Below are positions 1-11,799 of a stretch of DNA of 64,000 nucleotides, piece after piece; position 1 is the stretch's first letter, and every line of letters begins with the position of its first letter. The DNA is from Kappaphycus alvarezii. Its lineage: Eukaryota; Rhodophyta; Florideophyceae; Gigartinales; Solieriaceae. Under the pieces are notes generated by a model. It was not told where the DNA came from. It saw only the letters and a list, made by a program, of their open reading frames with translations, and did no database searches. Location: positions 806,001-870,000 of the forward strand of contig NADL03000007.1 in the NCBI GenBank assembly GCA_002205965.3, written 5' to 3'. A program made the translations under genes and the position numbers.

Positions 1-3000
1 AAATGAAAGAAGAGCTGGATTACAATCGGGAGGCAGCGTGTTATGACCAGGCGGACCCAGGCAGTTGGTGAGGTACTCATGCCTCGAGTGGATTCTGTCA
101 AGGAGAAGCTTAGTGTCATCTTGCAGGACATTCGAGCATTTTCGAAAGGAGACTGACTTACGGCGAGACGTTGGTGATTCATTATCGGAGGTAACCGCCC
201 GGTCAAAGGAATTTGAAACCAACTGCCTTGAATTTCGAATTCGTGAGGAAGAAGGGTTTTCACGAGACATCCAACCGGAAGACAAACTCATTGATGAGCA
301 AATTTCCAGAAAGGAATTAGCAGTTACAAAATCCGTGGCGGAAATTGAGGGTCGACTACATTCGGAACGATTATCCAGAGATTGCCCCGGGAGTCAAGTT
401 GAAAATATTCAACGGATTTACTCCTCTCTGAGCTTGCAGGGATTACGGATTAGAAGAGTTTGTGGGCTACTAGCAACACTGGCTGCTCGGGTGGATGGAC
501 TCGAAAACAGCGGAAGAAGAAGTGACCTTGGTCTATCAGTGGCCCGGCTTGAAAAGCTATCTCGGAGCGAAACTGCGAGGTCTGTCAGGAGAAATTCCGA
601 GTCACTTGCTTCGACGCTAGTCGAACCTGGTTCTGGCACCCGTGCAAGGACACCTAGAGGTCGCATTAAGATGGATGACACGGTGAGAGTCCCAGAACTT
701 GCGGAGGGTGAATTTTCTGCTTCAAAAGAGGTCCTCTCAACGCTGCGAAGATTAGCTATGCGCGGAGGCCGCGCAAACATTGAAGCTAGATCGTCCAAGA
801 CCCTGTTTGAGAGGAAAAGTTCCATCGCGCAGAATAAACTGCAAACCTCGGATACCGAAGCGAGAAACGAATACAAGGGCAGCGATCTGCATCTCGGAAC
901 TGAAGAAGAATACAGTGTTTCGGAGACTGTAGCGATCCCCGCACAGACTGCTGCGTTTGGAACGCTAGCGAGTTTCAAGGCATTGGACATAGAGATTTCA
1001 GACCATTACAGGGTTCCTTGATGCCCGTCATGGAGACAAACAGAACTTGGAGTGAGAAGCGCTGCGGCAGATACAGATCACACGTTGGAGAGAAGTACAA
1101 GAGCCAAGAGCAATCACTCTGCCGCGATGACTGCAAACCCAGTCTTTCCGTTTACCGGGAAACAGACACTGCAACTCGCCATATTGTGCGAGGGGACGTC
1201 GCTGTTGATTCCAGTAGGGCCGGGAGGAAAACACCTGTTCGTTTTTCAGAAGTCTATGGCGAGTCATTGAGGCCAGGTTTTGGATTGCTCGAATCCTCAG
1301 GGACAGAACGCGCTCCAAAACATCCTGACGACAAAACAAACACGGCATTGGTTTCCGTCCAGTTGGCTGGCAATGGATTGTTTGCATCTCCAGCACCTGA
1401 CCACCCTCAGTTAACGTCACAAACTCCCCCGCACGCCAAAACTGCCCATGCAATCAATCGAAAAACGCCTCGCTCGTCGGATAAATCTGAGGTAATCACA
1501 GTTGCTGGAACTGGACAGAAAGATGGTGAATTTGCGACGGGTCCAAGCGCAAGTCTACCAAGAGATGATTTCGAGAAGTCTGCGGTTCAACCATCCCATG
1601 AGCTCAGAAAGAGGGGCTTCTATGCTTCCTTACCCCCAGAAAACAACGTGAAGGGTGGTCTTCACGGCAGGCTTCCTCCAAAGCGACGTGAAGAGGCTGT
1701 GTCAATCGTTTCTTTACCTCCACTCAGCGCGAGCATAGCTGGGGCAGGAGGAATCAAGACTCCTACGGATCCAAAAAGTGGATATCAAGCTGCAGGGATT
1801 CCTCCCGAGGAAGGCTCCGCCCCTGGTACACCATCGAATTCACATCGCGATAGTCGAGATATAACCGGAAGTCTTGGTGTTTCGCCACCGGAGAAACTAG
1901 GTGGCAGAGATTTTCTGACCAGTTTCAGCCATGGTGCTTCGACCCAAGACAAGCATGAGAGTCTCCTAGAGGGCATGAAGGGTGAGGGTGGGCCTGGATC
2001 TGCAATCCTACTTGAACGCTCTTCATTGCAGGGAGGCTCCGAACCATCGGGCACCGGTGATGGCGACAAAGTACTTTCCTCATCAGTAGGCACCAATATT
2101 GCGAGCAGTCCCTCTGCAATTGGAAAGCCTGGTGGAACCTCAGCGTTTGGATCTAATGGCGAGGCAGTACCTCAGTTTGGTAGTTCTATGTCAGGAGGTA
2201 TAGTTGGCAGCCAATCTCAGAGAGAACCATCAGGCGCGACAAGTATCACCGAGCGTGAGGAGTTCAGTAGTGATGACTCAGATGTTGGTAGAAAGAATGA
2301 TGGACAGGAGATTTCTGGGATGGACACGTCTGCGATGCAGTCAGAGACAAGCAAGGGATTCGGAACCGCCACGGCCTCGTTAACCGGCTCAGGGCAGTCA
2401 GAATCGATGGGTATATTTGGTTCAGCTCAAGCACAAAATTCACTACAGCCAGGGTTTGGACAAACAGCGCAGGGAAGTGTGTCGCTGACATCGAATGGCC
2501 CATTTGGAGGTGCTCAAGAGGCACAGAATTTTAAGGGAATTTTCGGAGGCGGAGACTCAAGCTCCAGTCGGGGATTTGGATTCCTTGCGACTTCATCGTC
2601 GACATCTGCCCAAGGCGGATCCGGCGAAGGTTTTGGAGCTAAGTTCGGGTCATCGTCTCAGTTTGGACAACAATCACCTATAGGAGGGGGAAATGTGTTT
2701 GGAGCTGCCGGACCCTCAGGTGGGTCTGCTCAATTCGGTATGAATTCACCGTTCGGAGGAAATAACTCTTTTGCTGGCTCCCAATTCGGAGCAGGTTTCG
2801 GCGAAACATCGCAACTGGGAGCCGGGTCACCCTTCAACAATCTGGCGGGTGGTGGATCATCTGGGTTCGGGTCCACTGCCCCTGTGTTTGGCAAGGGCAT
2901 GTCCTCAGCAACATTTGGTGAAGTGTCTGGTTTCGGACCGAGCCAAAGCGGTCATGGATCTTTTGGCGGCTCGAATTCGTTCGGGTCGTCGAATGTTTCA

Positions 3001-3200
3001 CCATTTGGTGCTGTCGCGGGTAGTGGGTTCGGGGTCAAAGTGGTTCTGGGTCAGGATTCGCCGCGCTAGCTGGCTCTCATGGATTCGGAGGGTCTGGAGG
3101 GTCTGCATTCGGTAATTCAGCGGTTCCAGTATTTGGGAACGACAATCGTCCCCTTCATTTACGTCACCTGCCTTCTCAGAGCGGCGAGCGTGAGACTTAA
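1..3200 (+). CDS. FG-repeat nucleoporin, 5'-partial, possibly Nup214/Nup159-like
   Basis: The upstream third (about 43-1021) reads as a charged, heptad-like region; the downstream part (about 1018-3200) is a long Ser/Gly/Pro-rich, low-complexity region that becomes dense in FG, GFG and SPFG repeats after about 2100. FG nucleoporins line the nuclear pore and bind transport receptors. A coiled coil followed by FG repeats fits the C-terminal half of Nup214/Nup159, whose beta-propeller would lie left of the window; that subfamily call is inference. The reading frame changes near 140, near 1018 and near 3030. After the last change the FG repeats continue in another frame (GFGGSGGSAFG) to a TAA at 3198-3200. 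Because repeat character carries on across each change, single-base errors are likelier than real stops. No start codon can be chosen because the gene enters from the left edge. Confidence 0.72.
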
Positions 3201-4708
3201 ATGGCAGTGGATGTCGGATATATGCACGGCTGTATTTTGTAGGTAGGCTGTTCCGTGAAGGTAAACTGATGTTTGTACAGGTGATTTAACGGCACAGAGG
3301 GGTAGTTGACTGGACTGCGCTTAGCGTAATCGGCTCGGGCTGTGTTAAGAGTGCTGCTCAAATGTTGCATTGAGCAAGCTTGTTTTCCGAAGGGGTAAAT
3401 GTGGGGTGATTTAATATTTGAAAAATATGGTCGGTTGTGGCCCGGAATATCCTACAGGGTGCCGAGTGATTCCATGCTCCTCAAGAGTGACCAATTGAAA
3501 TACCGCAACCCTGTCTCCGATGTTTTTATACAACGTTTTCAAGGACGATTGCTATGTAGTCGTTTAATTGAGGCCTACTCTCGGTGATTGCCGAGTCACA
3601 TGATCGCAATGAGAAAGCATATAGCCGGAGGAACAGCGAGTGTGGTCACTGTGGACAGACTAGACATTTACCTGTTTACGCTCTTTGGAATTTCCTGCTC
3701 AATCAGAGCCCAACAAGATCACTTTTTAATCAAAGGTGAGCTTTTTCGCAGCCCACTTAGTGCTGCAGTTCCCTGTGCAGAACGATATTGTCACTATCCC
3801 GTTCGCACCTAATTGCGAGTGCATGCAACGAGGCTCGCAGAGCATTGTGACTCTTTCAATTCACGTGTCATGTACTGGCTCCGGTGGGATACCAATATGG
3901 AAACCGCTTTTGGTCTAGTCAATGGATGGCACCCATAATCTGGTTTCTGTCTCTGCTCAAAGGAGCGAGCTTTGCAACAAATAAGAATGACAATTTTATT
4001 GCATCCTGCAGGTACCGGCTCTGACTTTTCAAGCGATCGCCACCTTAGAGCTGAGTTTCACGCCCCCTGATGCTCGTTTGTGAACTTGGATGACTCTTCT
4101 CTTGGATTCACTCGTTTCCCTTCCATTTCGGAAACATTCAGTCGATACTGGACACAATCGTCCAACATGCTCCAGGGATACACCCAATGTGGTACCTCTG
4201 CCCATGCACTGATTCGGAAATGCCCTTTGCGTTACTTCTGTTGGATTATGGTTTGTCTACACTCTCCGCGCCCAGTTACCGCCACATAAGTTTATGGTAG
4301 ATACGATCGGTACGGGCCACCTGGCTTTTGCAGCTAAGGTTGTCCCCGAGCTCCTTGTATTTTTTCGATTCTTCTGCGGTTGTCGTCTGTCTTCGAAACA
4401 GGCTCAGGGCCACCTCCCAACAACCTTCCGTTGTGGAGTTCAGATTTCACTGACTCGATGAATGATTTCATTGCTCTTCATTTGCACCTGTTTAAACCGC
4501 GAGTCGAAAGCACTTGTTCAATTGGAACTGCTGGTATAACTTTGCATAGCTTCTTCAACACCTACAACTGCTCTCTACTCCCATCCGATTTTGTCTGCGA
4601 CTTCTCGCAGTATAAGTATGGTCAATGGCAAGATTCGACTCAGAATGTTGAGATCCTCACCATCAACTATCAACAAAAACCGCTGAGCGATCTGCAGTAG
4701 TCAAAGCC
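3201..4708. other. Intergenic, no supported gene
   Basis: About 1.5 kb between the nucleoporin stop and the next start codon. Only short open frames occur, and none has a recognisable motif or a good start. It presumably holds the nucleoporin 3' UTR and the promoter of the next gene. Confidence 0.6.
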
Positions 4709-6171
4709 ATGTTCGTTTTCTCTCCCGATGCCCTGCGCAATATGGTCAACCCCACTATCGCGCTCTTTGTCTGCATGATTGGTCTAGTCAGTGCCCAGTG
4801 TGTATTCAATGACACCCACTGCAACTGCCTCCCGACTACTTCCTCTGGCCTCTGTGGCAGGTTTTCATCCGGCGATCCTGCCAATGCTATGTGTCTCGTG
4901 GACAATTGCCAGGCAACTGCCCACCGATGCGATTGCTTGGGAACAGGAATTTGTGAAAAGAGGGCATGCGCTTCCTGGAGGTTTACTGATCCGAATAACC
5001 TTCCCGCAGTTGGTTCCATTGCCGCATGTTCCTTTGTTCCCTCATCGAGCGGTGATGCATCTGTGTGCATCTCCGATCCCTTAACTGCACCAGATCCGTC
5101 TCCTGATCCGACACCTACCTCATCACCAGCTGCCATGGCGTCGTCAAGCGCGACCCCTAGCCCGATCCCAAGTCCGACCTCGTCCCCAATGGCAAACCCA
5201 AGCCCATCCTCGAGCTCAATGCCAGCCTCTTCCCCAAGCTCGACTCCCTCCTCGGTCCCGACACCGAGTGCGACAGCATCCCCAACCCCAAGCGGGAGTG
5301 CGAGCACACTGCCTTCGCCGTCATCGAGCCCCCCAGCATCACCGTCTCCAAGCACGACTGGGAGCCCCTCGCCCACGGCAAGCCCCCACCGACGCAGCCT
5401 ATTTGCCCGGGGGGACTCACCACACTGAATTTTGTCTTGCTTCTCCACCCGGTGGCCTCTAACCAACACGCAGTCGAAGACACAGAATATGTTACTAATG
5501 TCGGGACTGGTCAGTCGTTCACCTCGAGGTTCACCACAGTTGGATCATGTTCAGATGCGGCTGTACATCGCTATCTCTTTGATAACAACGTCGTTCAAGC
5601 GACATTGGCATCCTCCAGTATTACTGAAACACCTCCAGCTGGTGGTTGGGGAACTGGGTATTGTAAGCTTACTGACCCTCTCTTCAGTCAAGAGTTTGAA
5701 TCATTCGTGGCTATTATTGTCAAGTCCGATGGATTCCTTTTCCAACCGGCCAATTTGAACGCCTTCGACATTGATAATCAGGTTCACCGAACAGTTGGCG
5801 ATGTTCCGACAACCCTTTCCTGCACAGACACTGTGGCTGTTTTCGGTTTGAGGGGTACCAGCCTCATCAATCCGTTGGTGGTCGGGGGTTCCGGGCAATT
5901 ACTGCAGGCTTACTCGGTCTCCGGGGCGGCCATGACTGAGATGGGTCTAGGTGCTGCAGGGGCTCTATCAAACATTGGAGGAGGTCAAATGACAAGCAGC
6001 CAATCTGTCGCATGTGGCCTTGATCCAGCGTCTAGAGCTCCATGCTCCCTTACATTTACGTTTGGGTCGCCGATCGATACCCTTGTCCTGCTCTATGGGT
6101 GGGGTGTGTACAGTTTACCCGGAAAGTGTACTGGCTCCATCTACGCGAATCCGGCTAATCTGATTTGTTGA
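4709..6171 (+). CDS. Secreted protein with Cys-rich N-terminus, Ser/Pro linker and C-terminal domain of unknown function
   Basis: The ATG at 4709 opens a typical signal peptide (hydrophobic core TIALFVCMIGLVSA, likely cut just before QC). About 100 residues with some ten cysteines follow, then about 100 residues of Ser/Pro/Thr repeats (5090-5400) that look like an O-glycosylated or wall-spanning linker. Near 5340-5410 the frame shifts by one base, and a second open frame continues about 245 residues to a TGA at 6169-6171, with PGGLTTLNF near its start and CSLTFTFGSPIDTLVLLYG near its end. The overlap of the two frames and the bounded C-terminal domain suggest one protein of about 485 residues with a single indel, rather than two genes. 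The C-terminal domain vaguely resembles bacterial and algal cell-surface beta-domains, but I do not recognise the family. Extracellular or cell-wall location is inferred. Confidence 0.65.
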
Positions 6172-6835
6172 GCAGTGAAATGGGAATTTCTCATTGAGTT
6201 CTCTTCTATCGCAAACGTTCCTCGCCTAGCAGAATTCTCGTAAAGGATGCTACCAAAGGACGTTTCTTGTTTGTGACCAAGTCCTTTAGTTTGAAACAAG
6301 GACGTTATAATCGAAAAATTTGCCTAAGCTTTGCAAACATCTGAATATTGCTGTATCAGTAAAGAAAATGCATGGATCGATCTCCTGGCAGTTCCGAACC
6401 TTTCCGTTATTTTGTTTTACGGTTAGTAGCTTCACCCGGGAATTTCCGAAGTTCCAATACGCTGCAGCCCGTAAGCACGCATTAGTCTACCAAGTGCTCT
6501 CAGCTCAGTTCACCATGTACAATGCAAGAGCGCAGTGTGATTATTTTTAGAGTCAGCTATGCCGCTGCGTATTCGTGGTCATTCAAGTTGGAGAGCTTTC
6601 CCGTACGGTTCTACGGTGTGTTTGAGGCCCAGACTGCGCAAAGTTCTACCTTAAACGCGTTTCCCAGGGTATGAAATGATTTACTGGCTAGACAGTGAGA
6701 AACACGCAAGACTCTGGTTCAGGCAGAAGTAGAGGCTCCTACACTATATTGTCACGTTTCGTTATACCAATACTTTACGAGTACCGGAAATGATCACGTC
6801 TTTATCCGGGAATTAATAGCCCGTACGCTAAGGGT
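6172..6835. other. Intergenic between convergent genes
   Basis: About 660 bases separating the secreted-protein stop from the eL6 stop on the opposite strand. I see no motif or repeat in it; it should hold both 3' UTRs. Confidence 0.6.
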
Positions 6836-7744
6836 CTAGAAGATCATCTCATGTGGGTATTGCCCCTTGGTCAACGTAAACTTGGACTTCAAGTAACTGG
6901 TCATTTGAGGAACCTTGTCGATCACCGGGACCAATACCGCATCGATAGATTTCTGATCAGCAATCTTTCCCTGCGCCTGGGCAGAAGGGGCATTATCCGC
7001 GTCATCCGTCTCCATGACCACACTCTCCTTCTTCGGCTTTGACCTCTTGAAATAAGCGTCATCAAACTTGCTCAAATCCAGACCCGACACGTCCACCTTA
7101 GTCTTTGTCGCTATAACATACGTCTGATCGACCCTGCGCAACGGAACGCGATTGACAGAATACGGGCCGGTCACAAGCAACAAGCCGGAAGCAAGCTGCT
7201 TCAAAAAGACAACACGTGAGCCGCGGTAGACGCCGGCAAGGAGAATGAGGACGGTACCCGGCGTGATGGAAGGGCGGAGCTTCGTCGGCTTGTGGACGTG
7301 CTTGCGGGAGGGCACCGGCTTCCTTATGTCATCGGCGGGATACCATTTGGTCCCCTTGTTGAGGATGACAGTGCGCGTGCCGCCGTTCTTCTCACCTCCA
7401 ATGGGCTTTTCAATTGTCTGGATCGCTGGCGTTGCGACCTGGGCAATTAATTGAAATTACATAGAATGACAGGATGAAGTGGCAGTGTGAGGATTTGTGT
7501 TAGTGTCACTGGAAGACGAAATGGTTGGTACCGCTCCCGGCGAATAGGAATTGCCATGGAAGAGGTGCGTAAAGCGAGTGCACCGTTGTGGAGGGCAACT
7601 GGAATAGTGACGGAGAGCGGAGGGTGGAGCGCTCTACTCGGTCGATGAAATGGAAGCAGGGGTAAAAGACGGGGGGTTGGAGGCGAATTGGTCACAACGT
7701 ACCATTTCCTTGGCGCGCCTGCGCGCATCTCTGCTTGCTACCAT
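6836..7744 (-). CDS. RPL6: 60S ribosomal protein eL6 (two exons)
   Basis: A structural protein of the large cytosolic ribosomal subunit. Exon 1 (7744-7703) encodes MVASRDARRRAKEM and ends at a GTACGT donor; the intron runs 7702-7439 and ends CAG; exon 2 (7438-6836) carries the rest, in phase. The protein is about 214 residues, within the eukaryotic eL6 range. The family signature is clear: KWYPADD, then RPSITPGTVLILLAGVYRG, RVVFLKQLASGLLLVTGPY, VNRVPLRRVDQTYVIATKTK, and a C-terminus with DQKSIDAVLVPVIDKVPQM. The KOW-like RNA-binding core is complete, and there is no frame problem. Exon 1 is short and ends just after a basic patch; a further upstream exon cannot be excluded but is not needed. 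Confidence 0.95.
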
Positions 7745-8995
7745 GATTGGACTAGGAGTTGATGGTGGCACTCTTTGCAGTCTAGGTTGAAGATACCTGG
7801 TTTTGCAGCGGATGAACGGATCGGTGGTAGTGGCGATATGGCCTACGATGTGGTGGGAATCGCCGCGGTCACGGACAGCAACCTACAGAAAGCGGCGTGG
7901 TAATGGGCACCGTCGACGGAACCCTAGCTGTGAATCACACACGTGTACACGGATACAATGTTGAAAAAAGTATTTGATCTGTATTTAGAACGAAATTGGA
8001 AATTACTTCTCTACAATTACATCCAGCTCTGTGATCATTTTAGATCCTCCAAATTGGATCAAAACTGAGAATCAAAACTAATCAAATCAATTAGCTTCGA
8101 CCCATCCAATGCGGCCCTCGTTAGTGCAGGCTCCATTCAAGCGCACCGCTCCGATGCCTTCCTGAATAAGTCGCTACAAAGGCCAAGCAGGGCGCGACAG
8201 CCCACTGCCCGAGCCAACTATTGGATGATGAAAAGTGGAAAGCCACTCCCATCATCACCAAGCATCGTTGTGAGTGACTCTGACACCGGCTCCGCATGGT
8301 AGTCCAAACGATCACAAAGCATGGCCGGCATATTTCCCTCCGCTCACCCATGGTCCTCCACGGTACCATCCAACCACAGGTACCTCGCGCCGTAAACGCG
8401 CCGTAACTTTCCTAGAACATACCGCCAGTTTTTCATCCCACTCATCCTAACCAATGATATTACCTGATGACCACACCACGCCCCTCTACGCAACCCGACT
8501 CGTTTGAACCTCATCCGTAAAATCCCGTTCTCAATGCCTTGATACCTCAAATGCGCGCCACCAACAGCCCCAGTAAGTTCAAGACAGCCTTCCCAGTCCC
8601 GTGTAATGAGTTTCGCTACAGACAGCCCAACGCCTCCCTGCACCAGCGTCCCCAATCCCAAGCCCAGGCTCGCTCGCCCGCGACTGTAGCTAGCGTGTCA
8701 CCCTTGCAAGCTATCTCACCCATGAATAATACGCAAATCAGGTGCGTTGTAGCGCACTGCATGTGCAAGGATAAGGTACGAGAACTGGCTGCGGGTTGGC
8801 GCGTCAGGCAGTGTGGGTTGTAGACGCCACCTTGTGATTGTGCCATCAACTGCTGACAACACCATTGTACAACAGTTGGGACGCCATCTGCAGACACAGC
8901 TCATCTTGTCAACATGTTGGTCCCGGCCATTGCGCGATCGTATCAAACTGCCGTGGAGGCGGATAGGCGGCAGAGAAGTTTAATACATTCAGTAT
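7745..8995. other. Gene-free stretch upstream of eL6, with weak minus-strand coding traces
   Basis: The first 150-250 bases should be the eL6 promoter and 5' UTR. Between about 8120 and 8950 the minus strand has overlapping short frames with phrases such as VLSAVDGTITRWRL that look vaguely like WD40 repeats. They do not extend into a coherent repeat array, so I make no gene call. Confidence 0.4.
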
Positions 8996-9372
8996 CTACT
9001 GAGGATTGCGCACGTCCTGATTATACGGCTGAGATCTAACCGGATGTACCTCGTCGTCCATGCGCATGGGGGCTCGTGACAGGATAGCTTGAGCGATGAA
9101 TGACCAGAGGGTGCAACTCAGTGGCTGGTAGATACGGCGGCGGATAACATCCGGTGTCGAGTGACACTTGGACGCGATCCGCGGAACTGATTCCTCGATA
9201 AACGCAATGGTACCAGGGGCAGGGGCCCAGGGAATCAAACGCCAGAGGTCGAAACGTGAAGTTCGGCATGTATGGCGCAGAAGATGGGCCAGTTGAGGGA
9301 GCGGATAGGCGTCGGGCGAGGTTGCGTTCCAGAGTTGTAACCTTGTCGCGGGCCGCCACTTCAGCAGCGCCA
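8996..9372 (-). mobile_element. LINE 3'-end fragment, minus strand
   Basis: The last 120 or so codons of a non-LTR retrotransposon ORF. The phrase FIEESVPRIASKCHSTPDV, then RRRIYQPLSCTLWS and a VHPVRS terminus, match the C-terminus of the neighbouring plus-strand copy (FIEEFVPRIATKCH, RISCTLWS, VHPVSS) at about 60% amino-acid identity. It is 5'-truncated near 9370, where the other copy begins, and changes frame once near 9230. It is dead on length alone. Confidence 0.75.
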
Positions 9373-10294
9373 CCGGCAAAATTTCGGTGCTATCACACCT
9401 GAGTGAAATAATTCCTCCAGTGCCACATCCTAGCTGCCACTCCGACACGTCCACACGTCGCCGGATTCGAGGCTTGGCCTTCCGTAACACCGGTGCGGCG
9501 GCGTTCTTATGGGCCCACCCCACCACAGCGACGAAGGTGTCATCAGCACACTGGAGCATCATGCTGCGCAGGCACCTCGGTCTCCCAGTCTACACAGACT
9601 CGGTGCCATTGAAATGCCACCACTGCCAGCAGGACATGGATGTCCACGGTGACCATGCCGCCGACCGCTGCGTCTCAGAGTTCGGGCGCATTCACCGCCA
9701 CAACTCCGTTCGCAATGTATTCGCGTGGCACGTGTTCCGTGCCGCCGGCCTTGACTACGAGTTCGAAGCTGAGAATCTCCTCCCCGGGACGGACTACAGG
9801 CCCGCTGACATTCTCCTCGTGCATCCCCCCCGTGACACTGAACCTGCCCTACCAGACCGACCCATTGCATGTGACGTCGCCGTCACGTCTCCGTTCAAGC
9901 AGACCTCCATCACCAAAGCGACGCAAGTCGCCGGTGGGACTGCCGCCCTCATGCACCATCGCAAGATCCAGGACCTACAGCACAAGCTGTCAAGGCGCCT
10001 GGTCCCCCCTCTCTGCCCTCCGGGACCCAGGTTTCCGATTCCAACCTCTGGTCTTCGACTCCCTCGGTGCCCCTTCTCCGGATACCGCATTATTTATCGA
10101 AGAGTTTGTGCCACGTATAGCCACGAAATGCCACACCTCGGACGCTACGATTCGCACACGCATCTACCAGCGTATCAGTTGCACTTTGTGGTCGTCGGTG
10201 GCTATGGCCATCATATCGCGGGCCCCACTGCACGTGACCGATGTGGTCCATCCAGTTAGCTCGTAACTGAATAGTCGGTCAGTCGGTGTACACT
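9373..10294 (+). mobile_element. LINE 3'-end fragment with zinc-knuckle and nuclease-like C-terminus
   Basis: A 5'-truncated non-LTR element. It opens with the tail of the reverse-transcriptase ORF (FLWAHPTTATKVSSAHWSIM, then RRHLGLP), then a CxxC...H...C cluster (CHHCQQDMDVHGDHAADRC), then RHNSVRNVFAWHVFRAAGLDYEFEAE, RPADILLVHPP and IACDVAVTSPF. The E...RPAD...D-x-V spacing resembles the PD-(D/E)XK-like endonuclease-type C-terminal domain seen in some LINE clades; that assignment is inference. A one-base frame change occurs near 9990-10010, and the ORF ends with VHPVSS near 10260. No apurinic endonuclease or reverse-transcriptase core is present, so this is an ordinary truncated insertion. 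Confidence 0.8.
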
Positions 10295-10385
10295 CAAGAT
10301 AAGTAAAAAGAGTAAAAGATTCTCTCTCTCTCTTGACGTAGGCGATGTGGACCATTTGGTTAGCTGTTGACCGAACAGTTAGTGT
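10236..10385 (+). repeat. Partial duplication of the LINE tail
   Basis: The LINE 3' end (GATGTGGTCCATCCAGTTAG, then an AGTCGGTCAGTCGGTGTACAC-like stretch) is echoed about 107 bases later as GATGTGGACCATTTGGTTAG followed by CGAACAGTTAGTGTACC. A short CT tract (about 10320-10334) lies between the two. It looks like a degenerate tandem repeat of the element's end. Confidence 0.5.
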
Positions 10386-10654
10386 ACCGTGCGCACGCAG
10401 TTCGAATAAAAAAAGTCTTTCCACAACACGGCATTTTACGCTCTCCATTGCCAGCTGCTGACTTGAGCATTGACCAAACTGGTTGTTTGGCACTGTAAAC
10501 TTGGCTCTTTACAGTAATGCGTTCTGACAGGAACTCTCTGCCCGGAGGGAACAATATAGGCGCCACGTGGCCAACGGAAGCAAGTCAAAACTACGGTACT
10601 GTACAGTACAATGTGAGTTGATGTCGGTATAGACAAGTTGTCGGTGATTTTAGT

Positions 10655-10956
10655 GAGCTTACGCGAAAACAGAATTCTGAAAGGTCTTCAGAAATAGGTA
10701 GTATGATAAATTTCTCAAAAGTATTTCTGAAATTATTTTCTGAAATTTGAAAACGTGTTTAAGCATGAACTGGCGCGAAAACTCCTACTGTACGATCTTT
10801 ATTTCTCACAACCATTTCTCACGGGTCTTCACTAACTGGTCACATTTCAGCAATTTACCTCACGACTTCATTCCAGAATTCTGCAATTGAATTACAGACT
10901 GTAATTCTATTGCTGAAATTTGGCAGTTTTATTTCTGAATTCTTTGTGCGTAAGCT
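10655..10956. mobile_element. MITE-like element with terminal inverted repeats
   Basis: About 302 bases bounded by imperfect inverted repeats: the left end begins GAGCTTACGCGAAAACAGAA, and the reverse complement of the right end begins GAGCTTACGCACAAAGAAT. Both arms continue into AATTC-GAAA-type sequence. The interior is AT-rich with further small inverted GAATTC motifs and no coding potential. The size and shape fit a non-autonomous DNA transposon. A target-site duplication is not obvious. Confidence 0.5.
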
Positions 10957-11003
10957 CTCTTTTGACGTCAACATTACTGTACACTAGTGTCTATTGGACC
11001 GTT

Positions 11004-11430
11004 GTCCTCATATGAGGACATTTGTCCATTTGTCTTCATTTGAGTACAACTTTTAGCACTTTTTTTCAATACAAATTTTTTTACCTCAGCGCATTTCTTG
11101 TCCCTCCGCATTAGTTCATGAGTGTAGATGGCCGATCAAAACAAACTTTTCAAGATTGTTGACATCGATGAAGGCAAGAGCAGTTTTCCCTCACCACCTT
11201 CCGCTCTTCGCAAGAAGTTGTGAAAACGGCTTCATTTTGGTAGGAAATATAGTTCGTACTATCGTGGGGGGTTTTAGAAACGAGGGCGCATGTACAGCAA
11301 GAAGTACTGTACTGTAACCTAACAAAAAAAAATTTTGCAGTAAAAATTTAGGGCTTCCAAAACAATTACCTTTCCAAAATGTAACGGAAACTGTTCTCAT
11401 ATGAGGACCAAGTGTGCCTCATATGAGGAC
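11004..11430. repeat. Three copies of a CTCATATGAG palindrome
   Basis: The perfect 16-base palindrome GTCCTCATATGAGGAC lies at 11004-11019. Its 10-base core recurs at 11396-11405 and, extended as CCTCATATGAGGAC, at 11417-11430. The stretch between has no gene. The role is unknown. Confidence 0.55.
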
Positions 11431-11799
11431 AGTGCTTGGTCGGATAGACACTGGCAACATGAGAGAAAAAGAGACCTTGTATTTCATAAAGTTGTAAGAG
11501 CACCAGCACCAGTGGGGGGCATATAATCAGATAACTAAATTTAATCATTTGATCGTTTTGGGGGTTTCGCCCCGAGGGAAAATAAAATTTGATATTGGTT
11601 GGGAAACTTTGGCGGACAAATTCGCTGATTTTGCTCCTCAGATTTGCCGCCAGCGTTGCCATGCTAATTTACGGAACACCTGAGGGCCGATCTATGAATC
11701 GTTGATGGTTCGAAATCGAAAATTGGAAACTTCATTAGTTTCCATAATTGCAATATTTCCGCGGCCTGCTGTAGTTATGAAAACCGGAAATGGGTTATT

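Noticed and set aside
418-990. Minus-strand 190-codon frame under the nucleoporin
   Set aside because: It mirrors the plus-strand coding region, lacks motifs, and the plus-strand frame continues into FG repeats.
8120-8950. Possible WD40-repeat gene on the minus strand
   Set aside because: One or two WD-like phrases occur, but no run of GH...WD spacing and no continuous frame; too weak to call.
8996-10294. Single LINE insertion with twin-priming inversion
   Set aside because: Both arms contain the same 3' coding segment, whereas twin priming would place a different upstream segment in reverse.
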